The notes under the pieces were generated by a model that did no database searches, was not told the origin of the DNA, and saw only the letters and a list, made by a program, of their open reading frames with translations. From Casuarina equisetifolia (taxonomy: Eukaryota; Streptophyta; Magnoliopsida; Fagales; Casuarinaceae): DNA of 64,000 nt. The DNA is taken from positions 18,830,021-18,894,020 of the forward strand of contig CM052362.1 of the NCBI GenBank assembly GCA_028551475.1. Direction: 5' to 3'. The translations under genes and the position numbers were made by a program. Positions 48,601 through 62,186 of this stretch are shown here, piece by piece; the first letter of the stretch is position 1; each line of letters opens with the position of its first letter.

Positions 48601-51585
48601 ATGTGGGGTGATTACAGAGTCCCATTGGAAGTGGTTGTTTTGACAAAAAATGCAGTGGCCTTACTGTTTCCCTTTTTATTTTTGCATCTTCCACTAGTTC
48701 ATGCGATAGATCAGATTGCTTTTGCAGGGACCTAAACTACGCTTCTGTGACCTGCATCTGGGTAACCGATCAACAAACCCCAGGTGAAAACTCTGGGACG
48801 CGTCCAATGATAAACTTGGTTTAGTCTTGGGGCTAGAAAGGAAGAGACAGATTATGAGTAGACCATACATGAAGGATAGAAACCTTTCTATTAGCCTAAG
48901 CCTAAACCGTCAATTGCTGACAATTTGTCCTCGCCATAAATAAGACTGTTCAAAATTTATGGTCCGCTGACAAGCTATGGCCAGGCAAGAGTCCTTACCA
49001 GCGAAGATCGCCTCATTGATGCTGGATATAGTTGTTGGTTTAAACTTTCCTGTTTTGTTCAGGTAACTAACCTCGTTCTTCCTATTCGGGTCAGACTCAT
49101 CTTTCATAGAGGATTAAAAAATGATTGAGCCAATGACAAAAAAAACTGATATTGATGTGTTTGGGCGATTCCACTGCCGTGAGATGTCCAATGCAAGAAA
49201 TTTGTTTCCAGGAGAAAGTGTCTTCAATAAGAGGAAACCCATGGAAGCTTATTTTACATCCTTGACCAGTTTCACGTCTGGCTTCTTGAGCTGGCTAAGT
49301 ATTTCGTGCGAAGCTTTCTAGGGTAAGCCATTTGAAAAGGTGAAAACAAAAGAGACAACGAAACTGGGTTGTTTCCATTTTGTCGAGCGGCTGTTATGGA
49401 TTATTACATGGTTTTTTTGTCGCAATGGCGTATTTAAAATTGCTTTCAAGTTGCTAGGCATAATTGTTCCTATTGGCTTTTAGCTTTCTATCCATCCACT
49501 GTTCAGAAGGTCAATGATTTCCCCCAGGGTGTCTTGTTCGGTTCCTCCATTATGATATCCCAAAATAAGTTCAAGCCTAGTGGAGTTTGCTCAAGAAGTT
49601 AATGCCCGTCACATGGCATCCCACATGGACTTTTCTTGCACCACCTGTAAACAAGGTTTCTTCTTCCTCCACTCAACCAATCTCATCTCCGCCTCAATCA
49701 TTTGACACTAGCAGCTCAACTTTTAGCCTTAAGATTTTTGTCCTACTTTCATACGAGTAAAGCATGCACGAGTTTCAGTATCCTGTCTTATGGTAGATTA
49801 TAGCCACAGAAATCTAACAGATCCAATCATTGTTTTCTGCTTCTGGGCTTATCCTTTTCATCATAATCATCATCTTTCTGTTCTCTAATAAGACCAGTAT
49901 GTAGAAGAATGGAAGCAAAGAAAGGCAATGAAAGGAAAAGGGCTTTACCAGCAATTATGGCAAAGAGGTATGCCTGCCAAAAAAAATAACCTTGGGAGCG
50001 TACCCCATTCATTTACGCCTCTCCCCGTATCAGTAGCTGTCCATGCCAGAAACCAATTCACAGATTGAATGCAACATATGGATGAAGTCATTGGTTTCAG
50101 CCAAGTGTTTGGTGGGCTATGTCGTCAACTGTTGTGTTATGATATTTAACTTTTTTTCTTTATTCAACTAACTTCAATCATTTGAGAGTAGCGACATATT
50201 CAGCTCCCAACTGCCTCCCATATGAAGCTTTTAGGATGTTGCAATGGCTACGTAGAATCATATATACAGAGAACCAAACCCAACCACCTAAAGATAAATT
50301 AAGGCCACATGTAGCGATCTGCATGTACTTCGAGATATACATAAATAAATAGATCGGCCATCCAAGCCTACTTAATCCAGGACAAAACCTATCAGTTCTG
50401 CGTATCTCGAAAAATGGAAGTTAAATTTTAGAATAGGTCAGAAAATATTCGTTCTGACTTCTCTAATCTGCGAGAGCGTCGTAGATCAGTAGAGCTGGCC
50501 ACAGTTAAACCACAATATGCGGCAAACGTCAGTGATCCTCTTGCAAAGATCTTATCCAGACAACTAGAAGTTGCAAGACGAACGGAGCATTTTGGCAAAT
50601 ATCGTCGTGCTGAGGAACAACATTGATCTACAGACATGGTTGTTGCAGCACGAATTTCGGGTATTACTTCTTCTTCTTCTTCTTCTTCTTAATCAGTTCT
50701 CTTTCGGGTATTACTTCTTCTTCTTCTTCGTAATCAGTTCTCTTGAAGAGTGTCCTTGAATAGCTATCTTAAATAACCTTAAGTAGGAAAACATATTTTT
50801 CCCAATCTTCAACCATTCTAAGACTTGAATGACAGACAATTCAGCGTTTCGGGATTTATCTAAGCGTACAGAACATAATTGCATTTTGAGTCCTGATGTT
50901 TCTACTTACAACCCAAAAGAGCAAAGAAGAGAAAGATGTTTTCTCATGGCATGGCCTGGACTAGGCTTAGGTCGATCTTATGGCTAATTTTCTAATTCAA
51001 CCTCCTCTTGCCTAGGACTTTGGTTGTTTTCTCGTCTTCTCTTTTCTGTTGCCATCAAGTCTTACAGCCTACCTCTATTCACGGGGTTTGGATTGCCAAC
51101 CACAGGGACAGGGGCCTCAGGTTTTGGAAGCATCCCACGTAGGGGGTCTTTCCTACTTGGCTGGGTAGTGGGTTGAGGATGTTCATGGATGCCTTGTCAT
51201 GATTCCGGAGAACCCGTGGCACTTGAGGCCTACACAATTCAACAATAAAACAATGTCGAAGAAACGAGATGGTTTTCATGATAGCTCCAGCAAAGTTGGC
51301 ATCTTTTGGGGAAAAAGCAGTAACAGCTTACGACTGATGGAGGTATTACTATTTTGCGAGAACACGGAAGCTCGAACGCATTCAGCAATAGGATTAATTT
51401 ACAGCAAGTGCAATCAATCATTCACGACGTCCCCTCAGCGGCAACCAACCTTGAAATTTCATCATATATCACAAAAATAACATCGTAATATCGATTCTCT
51501 CTCTGCATATCGATATTGCAAAGAGCAGTACCTGTGTTAAGGGCTCGAAGAACCTTTGATATGGGTGGAGGCAGTCGACCAAAAC
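45604..51585. other. Long intergenic region without recognised genes
   Basis: Six kilobases with no gene I can support. It contains a CT dinucleotide run near 46025-46040, AT-rich zones at 46430-46760 and 47800-48130, and a duplicated CTT microsatellite at 50656-50743. Minus frames at 49827-50012 (a hydrophobic segment then an acidic-basic tail) and 50428-50637 were looked at and have no recognisable homology. The end nearest 51585 is the 3' flank of the folate transporter. Confidence 0.45.
50656..50743. repeat. Duplicated CTT microsatellite with flanks
   Basis: The phrase tttcgggtattact-(CTT)n-.taatcagttctc occurs twice in tandem, 50656-50702 and 50703-50743. Copies differ mainly in the number of CTT triplets and one flank base. 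Confidence 0.9.
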
Positions 51586-54500
51586 TTAATTTGACTTCAG
51601 CTCAATATCTTCACTTTCCTTGGTGGCACCACCATTATCCCGAGGAAGGAGGCCAAGTAGAGGCAGAGGCAACAATGAGCTGAGATTGCAGAGGATTATT
51701 AAAGAGGCTAAGTTGTCAAATCTGTCTTTAGTAATCCCAAAGACTTGGGTCAGACCAGCACCGATTAGGCCCCCTACGACACTTCCTCCATTTGATACGG
51801 ACATCAGTGTTGCGAACAGTGTAGCTTCCATTCCCTCTGGACATAATTTTGCCGCTAGCACAAGAACAGGCATGAAAGAAGCCTGCAAGAAAATAAGCAA
51901 TGAATTTCACAAAAGAATAAGTGGCAGCAAAATGGTCTCTGCAAAACAAGCAACAAATTTGTTGAGCAGGAAAAATGGTATGGAGGAAGAGGATGCATGA
52001 TGTCATCCAAGTGGTTACTAATAGACTCATTCACCAAACACAAACAACTATCTTAATTGTTAATAGACATCTTGTGTTAGGAGTCGAATTACAAAAAGCA
52101 CCACATATCGCCACAGGACGTAAACAATCTCTTCTAGTTTCCTTTCAAGACTCCATGGACTCCATAATTTAACATTCCAAAAAGGCATGAAACTATACAA
52201 AGAAGATTTAAATCAAACAACCTAGAGATGCATGGAATGTTTCTCCAACAGAATCAAATGACCCTTCTTGTAAGTCTCTGAACAGAGCTCCAGACAACAG
52301 CCAAACCATTATACAATGGAAATTCCATCTTCCAAATTAGGGACAATTATATGCATAAAGCAGGAAGCGAAACAACAACCCTCACATTAATCACATGAGA
52401 GTTATAACAAAAGGATAGTAAACAACAGCTTTAACCAAATCCACAGAGAATAAGAAATTAAAGAAAATATACATTACCTGACCAAGAACTGTTAAAATCA
52501 AAGAATCCCCTATTGCAAACCACTCATCACTAATACCGAACTTCCGATTCAATCCTGTTACAAGGAAGATCTGACAAAAACCAGAAAGAGAAAAAACAAA
52601 ATTAAAAAATGGAAAGAGACCAAATTGAACCCAAATGTTATTATAAGTAGCATTAAAGGTGAATTAAATTACAAACCTGAGTCATCCCAAGGGCTGAACC
52701 AAAAACCGTCGTTGCAAGAAAAATCTTTCGCAGCTGAACATTCTTTAGAAATCCATTATACAGTCCAACACCAAGCAATGATGCCACTGAAGTAACAAGC
52801 TTGACACGCCCCAAGAACTCTGGAGTGAAACCAAGTTTATTTGTTCTGTGACAAATTTCATATATAAATTAATAAATCTTGCTGCAGATTTGTGACGTTC
52901 CTAAAAATCTGTTTAAAAAGCTAAAAGCAACCATGAAAGACGTTGTCATGCAGAACATACGTGAAGTAAAACATGGCTGAGTCTGAATGTGGTGTTGCCT
53001 GCCACAGGAATAGAAATACTGTTGGAAGAAGCACATTGGGCTGCTTTACAGCATGCCACAACTGAATAATGTCCTGTTTTGAGCTCTGGAGAAAAGTAAG
53101 ACTTGCGGGAGAAAGATTTTGCCCTCTTGCAGTGTGCAAAGGCTGCTCTTTTACAAGAACAGCAACTGCAGAAGTAATCAGTGGCAATAAAGCAGTGATG
53201 CCAAAAACAAACCTGAGAAATTAAAATTTTAACCAAATAAGTGCTTTGAATGAATCTTGAGTGATAGCATGGTACATGCATACAAGAACCATCTTAAGCA
53301 CCTTACACCATACGCATCCACCAGGGAGCCACTAAAGTAGGAGCTCACAATCCCACCAAAAGCCGAGGATCCCCAACACAAGGACTGAAGAGACCCTGAC
53401 ATGCTTTGTGATTCACCACGAGCCCTTTCAACAACCATGGAATCTACAACCTAAAACATACATTAGTATTTGACAAAATCTATGGATTTTGAGACACAAA
53501 TCACAAGTATGAAACACCGGAGATGCAATTTCAGAAACGAGCAATGCAAATTGGCCTCCCTACATTAGATATAAGCAGCCAAACACCAGCAAAAAAGATG
53601 GACCTCATAAATCACAGCTAATTAGATCGTATTTTCTACTACTCTGGGTATCAAACCCAGCCATCATTTGAAAGTGAAGTCCTCAGGCAACTGTGTTTGT
53701 CGGACATATTGTGCCAACTGTAAGATCTTCAGCAACATGGGCCATAGACTACGCAAAAAGGAATTACTTCTCTAAAAAATGTTCTGATGTGGAGGAAGGG
53801 TGGACATCTATGCCTTGATCGGACATTTAGAGGATGGTCATAGCTTAAAAAATGGTTATTTCTTTCAATTTTATAAGTCATTATGTATGATCTCGGGTGA
53901 AGTCCTACCTTTATCAAAGAGGCTATGGAATTTCCTATCATCAGTGGCAAGTATAAGTGCTTTGTTACCGTGTGTAGGGTGATATATCAGGGTAGCCTAG
54001 ATAAAAGTCATATATCTATCTGAGAAGTTACTATATGTCAAGTCTTGGGAGTCTGCCGTTTGGATTGCAGCACATAACAGGATGTATCCTCCTTGATAAT
54101 AAAGGAATACACAACAACTGACATCCCTGACAGTACTTTACAAGGGATACTTACAACATCAGAGAATGCCACCGAAAGTGATCCTAGAAGTATGCAGAAA
54201 GCAGCATCATACTTGCTATCGACAAAAGTGGCCATCAAAGTCCATGAAAGTGTACCAACAAGTCCTGATAGGATCAGGTATGATCTTCTTCGGTAACCAA
54301 AAAGTGGAATAGAATCACTGAAATGTCCAAACAACTTTTGAATAAAAAGTTTATTCACCTATATACATGACAGTTAATGGGAAGTAGAAATGGGAGAGAG
54401 AAATAGACACGCACCTAATAAACCCATATATAGGTTTGATAAGCCATGGTAATGAAGAAAAACCAGCTATGACAGCTGTCTAGTCAACCACAAAGAATTT

Positions 54501-57500
54501 GACAGTCATTATGCTATTGCGTAAGCAGAAAGTGCCATAAAAAATCAATCAAGATACTACTCCATTGGAAAAGTTTCACAATTTTCTCCTCAGAATCACA
54601 CTATAAAATGAAAGAACAGAGCACTGTTATATTTCTAACCTAAGATCCCTATGGAAAGAAGAAAAAAAAGAACAAATTGAGTTGACAAACCTCAGCAGGA
54701 TCCAGATGTAAATCATCCTTTAAGTAAAAACTAACTGCAAGCCTAGCAAGGCCTAGAACACCTTGCACAAAATAGACCATAGCAACTGCAATATTATCAG
54801 GAGACAAATCCACCCCAAAGCATTTTACACCACTTATTCGATATTTGCTCCTGCGAGGAGCAGTTTTTATAGAAGAGGATGTCTCTTCATCCATATCTGT
54901 CGCTAACATATCCCCTTCTGCACCTGGATCAAGCACACAAATAAAAACAAAAGAGATACAGAGCTTAAGGACAGTGTTCAGAGGAACCAAGTCATAATGG
55001 CAAAGTCTATGAATTCAAGAGTTAGAAAGAAAACATGAAGGAGAAAGACATAGGGGTGGACAAGGAAGCTGTATAGCTAAGGACCTTTGAATAAGTCTCT
55101 CAAGATGGAAAAGCTAGCTAAATGTCAATCATACATGGGATTAGTTTTTGAAAGCGAAAGATAAGGAAAAAAAAAATACTAAGTCGAGGAGCCCCTTAAC
55201 CTCTGTTAATATAATTCTTTACTTCATCGACCTGCTCCAAGATAAGTCTTCCAATGCTTGGAGATAACCAAAAATGTTCATTGAATGAGCATACCACACT
55301 ATTAATTAAAATGGAAAATTTGGGAGGACCAATCTTTTACCACCATATTGAAAATTAAAATAAATAATAATAATAACCACCCAAGCGTAGATCACCATGG
55401 CTGGGTTTGCATACAATCACGGCCATAGCTTAGTAATATCTAATCATGGATGAACAAGACCCAGCCACCCATATTTTGGCATGACCTAGATCTTTTTCCT
55501 TTTTTGTAATTTTTTAATCTTTTAATATGACAATATGATTGTATTTTCATGTCATTCACGTATTTATTTGATTAAAAAAAGGGCAAAGATCTAATACCTA
55601 AAATGACCATAACTCGAGCCTCAAATTTGTAAAACAAAAAACTAGGATGCTAATGTCAAAATCATAAAATGCACAAGAAGTTCTATCAATGCTCCAAAAC
55701 TATTAGATCAAAGACTTCCCCTAGACTATTAAGTCAAACTACAATTTAACGCGATACCATGTCCTTCTTAAGGTTAATTTTCTCAAAGCTAGAAAACTAT
55801 TGATGCTGCATATATAACTGCTATCCTAGTGGCTGGAGTCTTCTATTCTCAGTAGATCTACCATAGCATCTAAATGGTTTAAAAGATTAAGAATTCAATC
55901 CAGTTGTTAGCCTAGACACTAATAAAACTCTAATAAAATAAAAGCTATATAAGTTAACCCTATTATTATGAACAACTCAAGCTCTATAATTACAAGTTCA
56001 TTTTGAGTTTTAACCAACTACTTTCCCAAAAGAATTTAAATTTGTATTAAATAATTTAAGGTTGTATAAACTCAACTAGACACCTTTGAAGCTTGTAAGT
56101 TGCTTCTATACAAACTTGACCTACCTCTTTTTTAGCACACTAAAAACTCATTGGATATACAAACATACTAAGCTTGTTTTGCAAGTGTGCTTGTCATATA
56201 TTTATGTTTGAGGTGTGAATAGCTGTTTATACACAAGCTTAACTTGATTTGTTTTTCATGCATGCATGGGCACACGGTTGTGGTGTGTGAGTATAAGTGG
56301 GTGCGTAGAGATTCTTGTGTACAAAACTGACTCATTTTGAGCTAATTTAAAGCCCAGTGTGTGAGTATAAGTGGATGGGTAGAGATTCCTGTGTACAAAA
56401 CTGACTCATTTTGAGCTAATTTAAAACACAGTGTGTTTGTGGGTGTAAATACAGATGGCTGAACAGAACCAGACTTGACTTCTTTGAAGCTAATTTTTGT
56501 GAGTGTATTGCTAGTTGCATACATACTTGACTAGCCTCATCTTGAACTAAACTAAATCCAATTTATATAATTCCACATGACACCTGTGGATGGCTGCTTT
56601 TATAACTAGTTAACTTGACCCAACCAAAGTTCAATGCGTGTGTACTTCTTTCTTTCTTTTGGAGGGGAGGGGGCGTGAGGTGAACAGAGTTGAGCTTTTA
56701 GCAGGGTGATCAAACTTGGCTCAACAAAAATTAGCAAGTTTAAACTCAACTTCAACCATCCAGATGATGGTCGATATCTCAAGGGGGTGAGGTAAATACA
56801 GAAAATCAGGGAAAAGTATAACAGAATAAAAACCTCACAAGTCCTGCAGCAACATTGGCAGGCGCCAAAAGGGGCTTGGTCAGAGGAAGGGAATGTAGAA
56901 GACAATGAAGCCATTATAGACAAAGAGAAGAAGAACAAAGTGAACAATATGAGGGCAAACAAAGGACAAGGTCTAGGATAGAGTTCTTTGGGTCTGATAA
57001 TTGGAAAGGAAGATGGAAAGGGAAAGCTTAGAAATAAGAACCTTTGTTAACTGGAACATGGATTTAATTCCTTTTCTGAGTGTACATGGAGTAGCTTGTT
57101 TGTCCTAAAGTGACTTTTCTTCGAAACAAAATTGCGTGTGGACCCCATATTTGTTGATCTATCAGAATCTGCTAATATCTGCGCGAGGAAGCATTAGTAG
57201 GCTAAGAGAAAGTTTAGATCAAAAAGCGAGGTGGCCAGACAAAGAGATGAGCTAGGAAGATTGCTTCCGGTTTTATAATTGGAGAGGAAGAGAGGAAAGA
57301 CTCAGAAGTCAGATGGTTTAGTGGACCATTCTTACATATTGCTCTTTTTTGCAAGTGCACATGGAATTGCTCGTTTGTGCTACAGTGGAATTGTTGAAAC
57401 AAATTTGCCTGCAATTCTATTAGTGCAGGTGTGTTGAGAATCTGCTAGTAGCTTTGAAGGAAGCTTAAATCCGATGGGGAAACTGAAAAGAAAAAAGAGA

Positions 57501-59748
57501 AAAAGAAAGCTCGCACAATTCATTTCAGAGGAAGAAATTGCGAATCACTAGCCAAGGCTGACAAATATAAATAAACAAGGAGAAGATGGGGGATTAGGCT
57601 TGCCTTTTCGGACAAGCATTCCTCCAGAGAGGGTCTAAAAACTATGGATGGACAACAGGAAAATGAACAACAAAAAATACCCAATCAGAGAAAGTAGAGA
57701 CAGAGAGACAGAATGTAGATTGAAGAGATGTTTGGATGTAAAACCAGTGACCTGGGCTGCTTACAAGTCTGAGCATGATGTCAAAACCCTATTGAATCAA
57801 CCCCTCCCTGACCTCCTCCCCTTTCTACCCCCTTTTCCCTCCCTCCCCCTTTCTTTCCCCTGGCAATGTTGGGCTCTCTCATTGACAACAACAAATTGAA
57901 TACTCTGGATCCATGGGATTGTTGATTGGAACATGCATGCTTAATTAATCATTTTCCAAGTGAAATACACCTCCCCAATGACCTCTAACTGGCTACCACC
58001 CAATTCTAAAACGAAAAAATGTGCCCACAGTCCACTGAGTTAGTTTTGACCGACTCAATGGGTCATCTAGTGTAAAACAAATTTAACAAAAAACTATGTC
58101 ATTAACTGTTTAATGAAAAAAAATCTAAGCATTCATTTTAACTAGTCTAATCTTTCAAGTCTTTAATGCTCACATCATAGATACATCACTGAAATACTCT
58201 ATATATCTACTGGATAAAAATGTTAATTAAGAGAATTATCAAAGCTTAAATTGAAATAAAAATTTGTGGTTAAAAAACCTAGATATCAATTTCTTCCAGC
58301 CACAAAAAAATTATATACCATTAGATTTATGCCAAATTTTAAACAACACACCACTAAAATTAATTGATCATGTCACTTGATTTTCCATAAAACTTAACGA
58401 TATAAATGTAGATGAAAGAGCTAAGCATATTTCCTATGTAAAATTCAGGTAGATCAAAAGTCGAAAGCTCCAATCTATTTTTAAAATAAAGCGAAATTAG
58501 TACCAAAAAAGTTATGCCTCAAAAATACTGAGGTCGTGAAAACATAAATAAAAATGAATCCTGGAGATATGAACTATATATATTTTTATCACATCTTGGA
58601 TTCTTGAATCTCATCTTATATTCCTACTCTTTTTAGAAAAAAGAAGCAATTGATACTGAACATTTGTACAAAACATATAATCGAGTTAACATCTATGAAA
58701 TATGATATGTCGTGTATATACTTTGTGAAATGTACATGCATTATCACAAAACCATATAATTATATACAAGCTATAAATGAGCTCAACCAAGTCAAGTCGA
58801 CTTTGTACCAACTTTATTATATCAAATTGAAATAAGTTGGGGCTCATTTAATAACAAGCCAAAGTTACAGAGCAAAATGTGACTCATTACTAATGAATTG
58901 AGATTGAACCAATTTTGGGTTCTTCGTGAACAGTTCAGGTTTAGAATTATCCTATGTGCTCACTTGAGTTACTTCTGATTCATCTACACCACCCGATCTC
59001 CTCTGTGCCACCCACCAACTGCCACGTGTAAGACCCTCCTTCTCAGGCCATTGCACCCTCATTCTTCTATGTCCCAAAACGCTTGGGAGACGGATAACCG
59101 ACCTCCTATCTTTCTCTTGCTCTTACACATCATTTAGCAATAGCAGCTAGAGTCCCATCTTTTTTTTCAACCAATTGACACACAAATAAAAACACACCAC
59201 AAACCCCTGATCTGGAGTAATATTTGGACCTATCATCGCCATTGCCCAAACATAATAATCAAACCAGTCAATTTATCATCAAATTTAGACACCGCATTTC
59301 CACTTTGGATGTCTAGAAATCGATATAGAAATAAAATTAAACCGAAACCCCTTAAACCTCGTGGTCGCCCCCACTCCAGACCACAATTCGACGTTCCAAA
59401 TTATCCTTTTTCCCATTCTTTTCCCAGGAATCAATTAACCATTCGTAGCGCCCTCACTATATATACTATAATGGAAAACTCACCGGTCCTGAAATCCAAA
59501 ATGGAATCGTCGTCCTCATCCAGCCGGTGGGACGTCGCCGGCGCCGTAATCGGAACGGCGACGGACATGTCCTTCTCCGACAGCTTCCGACGTGGTCTCC
59601 GTCGAGTCCTTCTGTGAGCGGCTGCGACTAGCGCTATCGGTTTCCGTACAACCCGACAGAGCAGAGGAGAGGAGGAGATGGAGGACGGCAGCGGGCTTTG
59701 CGAGGTTAAGCAGCTCGAGACTCGAGAACAAGTCGAGGCCGATGCCAT
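51586..59748 (-). CDS. Folate-biopterin transporter 1, chloroplastic (BT1/FBT family)
   Basis: A 12-helix major-facilitator-type carrier of folates in the chloroplast envelope. Nine exons: 59484-59748, 54691-54923, 54415-54479, 54155-54317, 53302-53450, 52961-53212, 52677-52845, 52478-52570 and 51586-51882. All phases fit and the product is 561 aa; I recall 560 for Arabidopsis At2g32040. Exon 1 is a Ser/Arg-rich transit peptide ([14 protein letters not shown]) and joins as FRT-GAEGDML across a 4.56 kb intron. Core text: [127 protein letters not shown] block and [29 protein letters not shown]. The hydrophilic tail follows [10 protein letters not shown]. The frame is intact throughout, so the gene is probably active. 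Confidence 0.93.
56283..56430. repeat. Two ~74 bp tandem copies in the transporter intron
   Basis: The unit gtgtgtgagtataagtgg.tg.gtagagatt...gtgtacaaaactgactcattttgagctaatttaaa occurs at 56283-56356 and 56357-56430 with only a few differences. A third, much more diverged copy may start at 56431. Confidence 0.9.
56992..57470. repeat. Diverged duplication in the transporter intron
   Basis: About 200 bp beginning ataattgga.aggaaga near 56998 recurs near 57277. Shared words include gtgtacatgga / gtgcacatgga, gcttgtttgt / gctcgtttgt and agaatctgctaata / agaatctgctagta. The copies differ by many substitutions and small gaps, so the event is old. Confidence 0.6.
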
Positions 59749-60761
59749 CTACAATCGACCCTAAATTACTATACTACCCTATCGAACCATCCCTGTGCGT
59801 CTTCGAGTGCCAAAGTCTGCTCGGCTCGAGACATGTTTCATGGGTCTAAAACTTCAGAGAACTGCGCGGGCAAGTGAGGTTGGGATTTGGACACGTAAAG
59901 GGTCACTTTCCTGACTCCTCTCAGCGAATGGATGCAGGCCCCACGCAATGTTGATTTGGACTCATATTGAAGTCCATGAGAAACTTGGCCTGTGTGGTTA
60001 CTTGAGACCCAAGAAAAAGAGAAAATTGTTCTTATCCCCTAACTAGGAGGATTAGAAAGCTTTAAATCACTACATTTTTACTCTAATTAAAAAATACCTT
60101 ATAAAAAAATTATTCTTACCTAAGAGTTGATTTAATATAAATTATTTTTTTTATAAATAAGATTCTCAAATAACATTAAAATAACAAATGACTTTTATTA
60201 TTTTTTGTTATTCCTCTTACTTTAAATGCGAACCAATTGTTGAATGAAAGCATTGTATCATATATCAATAAATACATGAGATTTAGAGTGATTCGGATAA
60301 ATTTATTGTACATCCATTGTTATTGCTGGCTTCTTTTCCTTTCCATTAAGAAAATTATTAAAAGATTATATATATTACTTTTCTCTATTAATTTGACTAT
60401 TTTCTTTATCGAACCCTTGATTACCTACTGGATTCTTCATCATCGTGGCTTTTGGGCACCATGCCACACCGCAAATCTCCACAAAGTTCTTCTAACTCTT
60501 AAAATAAATCAAGGAATAAGATCACAATTTACTCAAATAAGATATTCTTATTTCAAATACATCTCAAGGGTGAAAAGACATTATTTTTTCTCACCAATTA
60601 TAATAAGAAATAACTTAAATTTAAATTTTTTTGTGTTGTATTAAAAAATTTATTTTGATCTAAAAGTTAGTCAAGCAGTAGATTTTATTTTTCTTATAAA
60701 GAAGATTCTAAAATAAGATTTAAGAAATATATAATATGTATCATTATTTATCACAAGTAAA

Positions 60762-60899
60762 TAGCAAGGGACGAATCTAATTACACAAATAGGTCCTGGG
60801 TTCAAATCCCCTCCCGTGAGTGTAAAGTTTAAATAAAATGAATAAATAAAAAGAAGAGGGACGAATCTAACTAAAGCTTCCCGACCCAAAAAAAAAAAG
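60762..60899 (+). mobile_element. Possible tRNA-derived SINE fragment
   Basis: A box A-like tagcaaggg at 60762 is followed 37 bp later by GGTTCAAATCC at 60799-60809, a good match to the RNA polymerase III box B, and then by a stretch ending in an A-rich run (60887-60903). The word gggacgaatctaa occurs at 60768 and again near 60857. No target-site duplication was identified, so this is only a candidate. Confidence 0.35.
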
Positions 60900-61876
60900 A
60901 AAATAAAGTAAAAGCAAGTTAAGGTTTTAATTTGGTTGAGGTTTTGATGGTGTAGGCCGTACCAATCAGTAAGTATTCCAACCTAGTTATTTATCCGTGA
61001 AGATTTAGCCGAGAAACACAACAGTAGCCTTCAACGTAAAGTTTGGTACCAAGAGCTCCTCAAGCATCTGCTTTCTTTCCTTTTTCGCTCTTTCTCCCCA
61101 CTTTTTAAAGCAAGTTTCAACTTGATGGACGACGTTTAAGGAAAAGTATGAGAAAGAAGAACATCACCGGCACACCTACCGTTGGTCTGAAATGGAGTTC
61201 CATGGGACAATTATTCAACTTGTGTTTTTATTAGGTCATGTCTTTTTTCCCCCACTTGCAAAGGGGCTGCAAGTCCGGGCCCTCCATTGTCACTGTCTGT
61301 ACCGCAAATTCCTGAGGCCTATTCCCCATCCTCGTCTTCTTCAACTTTCTTCTCGAAGTTAACAAAGGCGGTACAGGAAGACATCGAATTGGGGATTTTT
61401 TTTTTTTATTTTTATACAAGATTTATAGACCAAATCCTAAGATTGGAAAGAAAAGAAAAGATAACAACACCAACGAGCCAAGTTCTTGCTACCCATCCGA
61501 GTTTTTCAGATGGGAGGTACTTCAAATGGCATGGCTATATCGGAGGGCACTGAAACCTGGAACTTTAAGCAGTATGAGCAATAGCAGAAAAGGCCAACTT
61601 ACATCAGCTGTACAACAAAAAAGTGCAAATTCTGATAGATGCCGACGAAGAGAATCAAGCTTGTCCTTCTGGTCAATGTTTCGTCTTGATCTTGCCATGT
61701 AAATGCTACCCACCATGGCAAACTGATCGAAAGATCGCTGTATCTGTCTCAAACAGGGAAGTTAGGTTCATCTTTTGCAGTTTTTACCGCGTAGCTTCCG
61801 AGAGAAAAAGATATTCCAATATGCACAGAATTATTCCCTCCAAAATAGTAACTAAAATATTCCCTTCGACGAAGTC

Positions 61877-62186
61877 GTCATGATCAACTGACTGTTGTAT
61901 AAAGTAATGGAGCTCTCACTGGATGTATACTTCCATACTTCAAAGCTTTGATAAAAAACGGGCATCGATTATTGGAGACGTAGAAATAGAAGATAAGAAA
62001 AGAAAGAATCTAACACAAATGAGGACCGAAGTAGTCATAATCAAGTAACTGTTTTATACAGTAGTGGAAGTCTAAGTAGATGTATACTAGCAGGCTCCAA
62101 AGTTTTGACAAAACGGGCATTGATTATTGGAGACGTGAAATTAGGAGATGAGAAAAGAAGAGAATCTAACACAAATGAGGTCATCG
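61877..62186. repeat. Tandem duplication of a ~157 bp unit
   Basis: The unit starts gtcat.atcaa.t.actgtt and contains gatgtatact, aaa.cgggcat.gattattggagacgt and aatctaacacaaatgagg. Copies lie at about 61877-62033 and 62034-62186, with about 80-85 percent identity by eye. Confidence 0.85.

Larger units (their letters stand above)
54924..59483 (-). other. 4.56 kb first intron of the folate transporter
   Basis: Long AT-rich intron between the transit-peptide exon and the rest. It contains a ~74 bp tandem repeat at 56283-56430, a diverged ~280 bp-offset duplication at about 56992-57470, and a purine-rich zone near 57480-57530. Open frames on either strand inside it have no recognisable similarity. 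No transposon ends were identified. Confidence 0.7.

Noticed and set aside
49827..50012. 61-codon minus frame with a hydrophobic segment and charged tail
   Set aside because: No family recognised, no splice partners, and it lies in a gene-poor spacer.
59309..59617. 102-codon plus frame
   Set aside because: It lies antisense to the folate transporter's first exon and intron and has biased composition.
60237..60644. 135-codon plus frame
   Set aside because: Very AT-rich, dominated by Ile, Leu, Phe, Lys and Tyr as expected by chance, with no recognisable domain.
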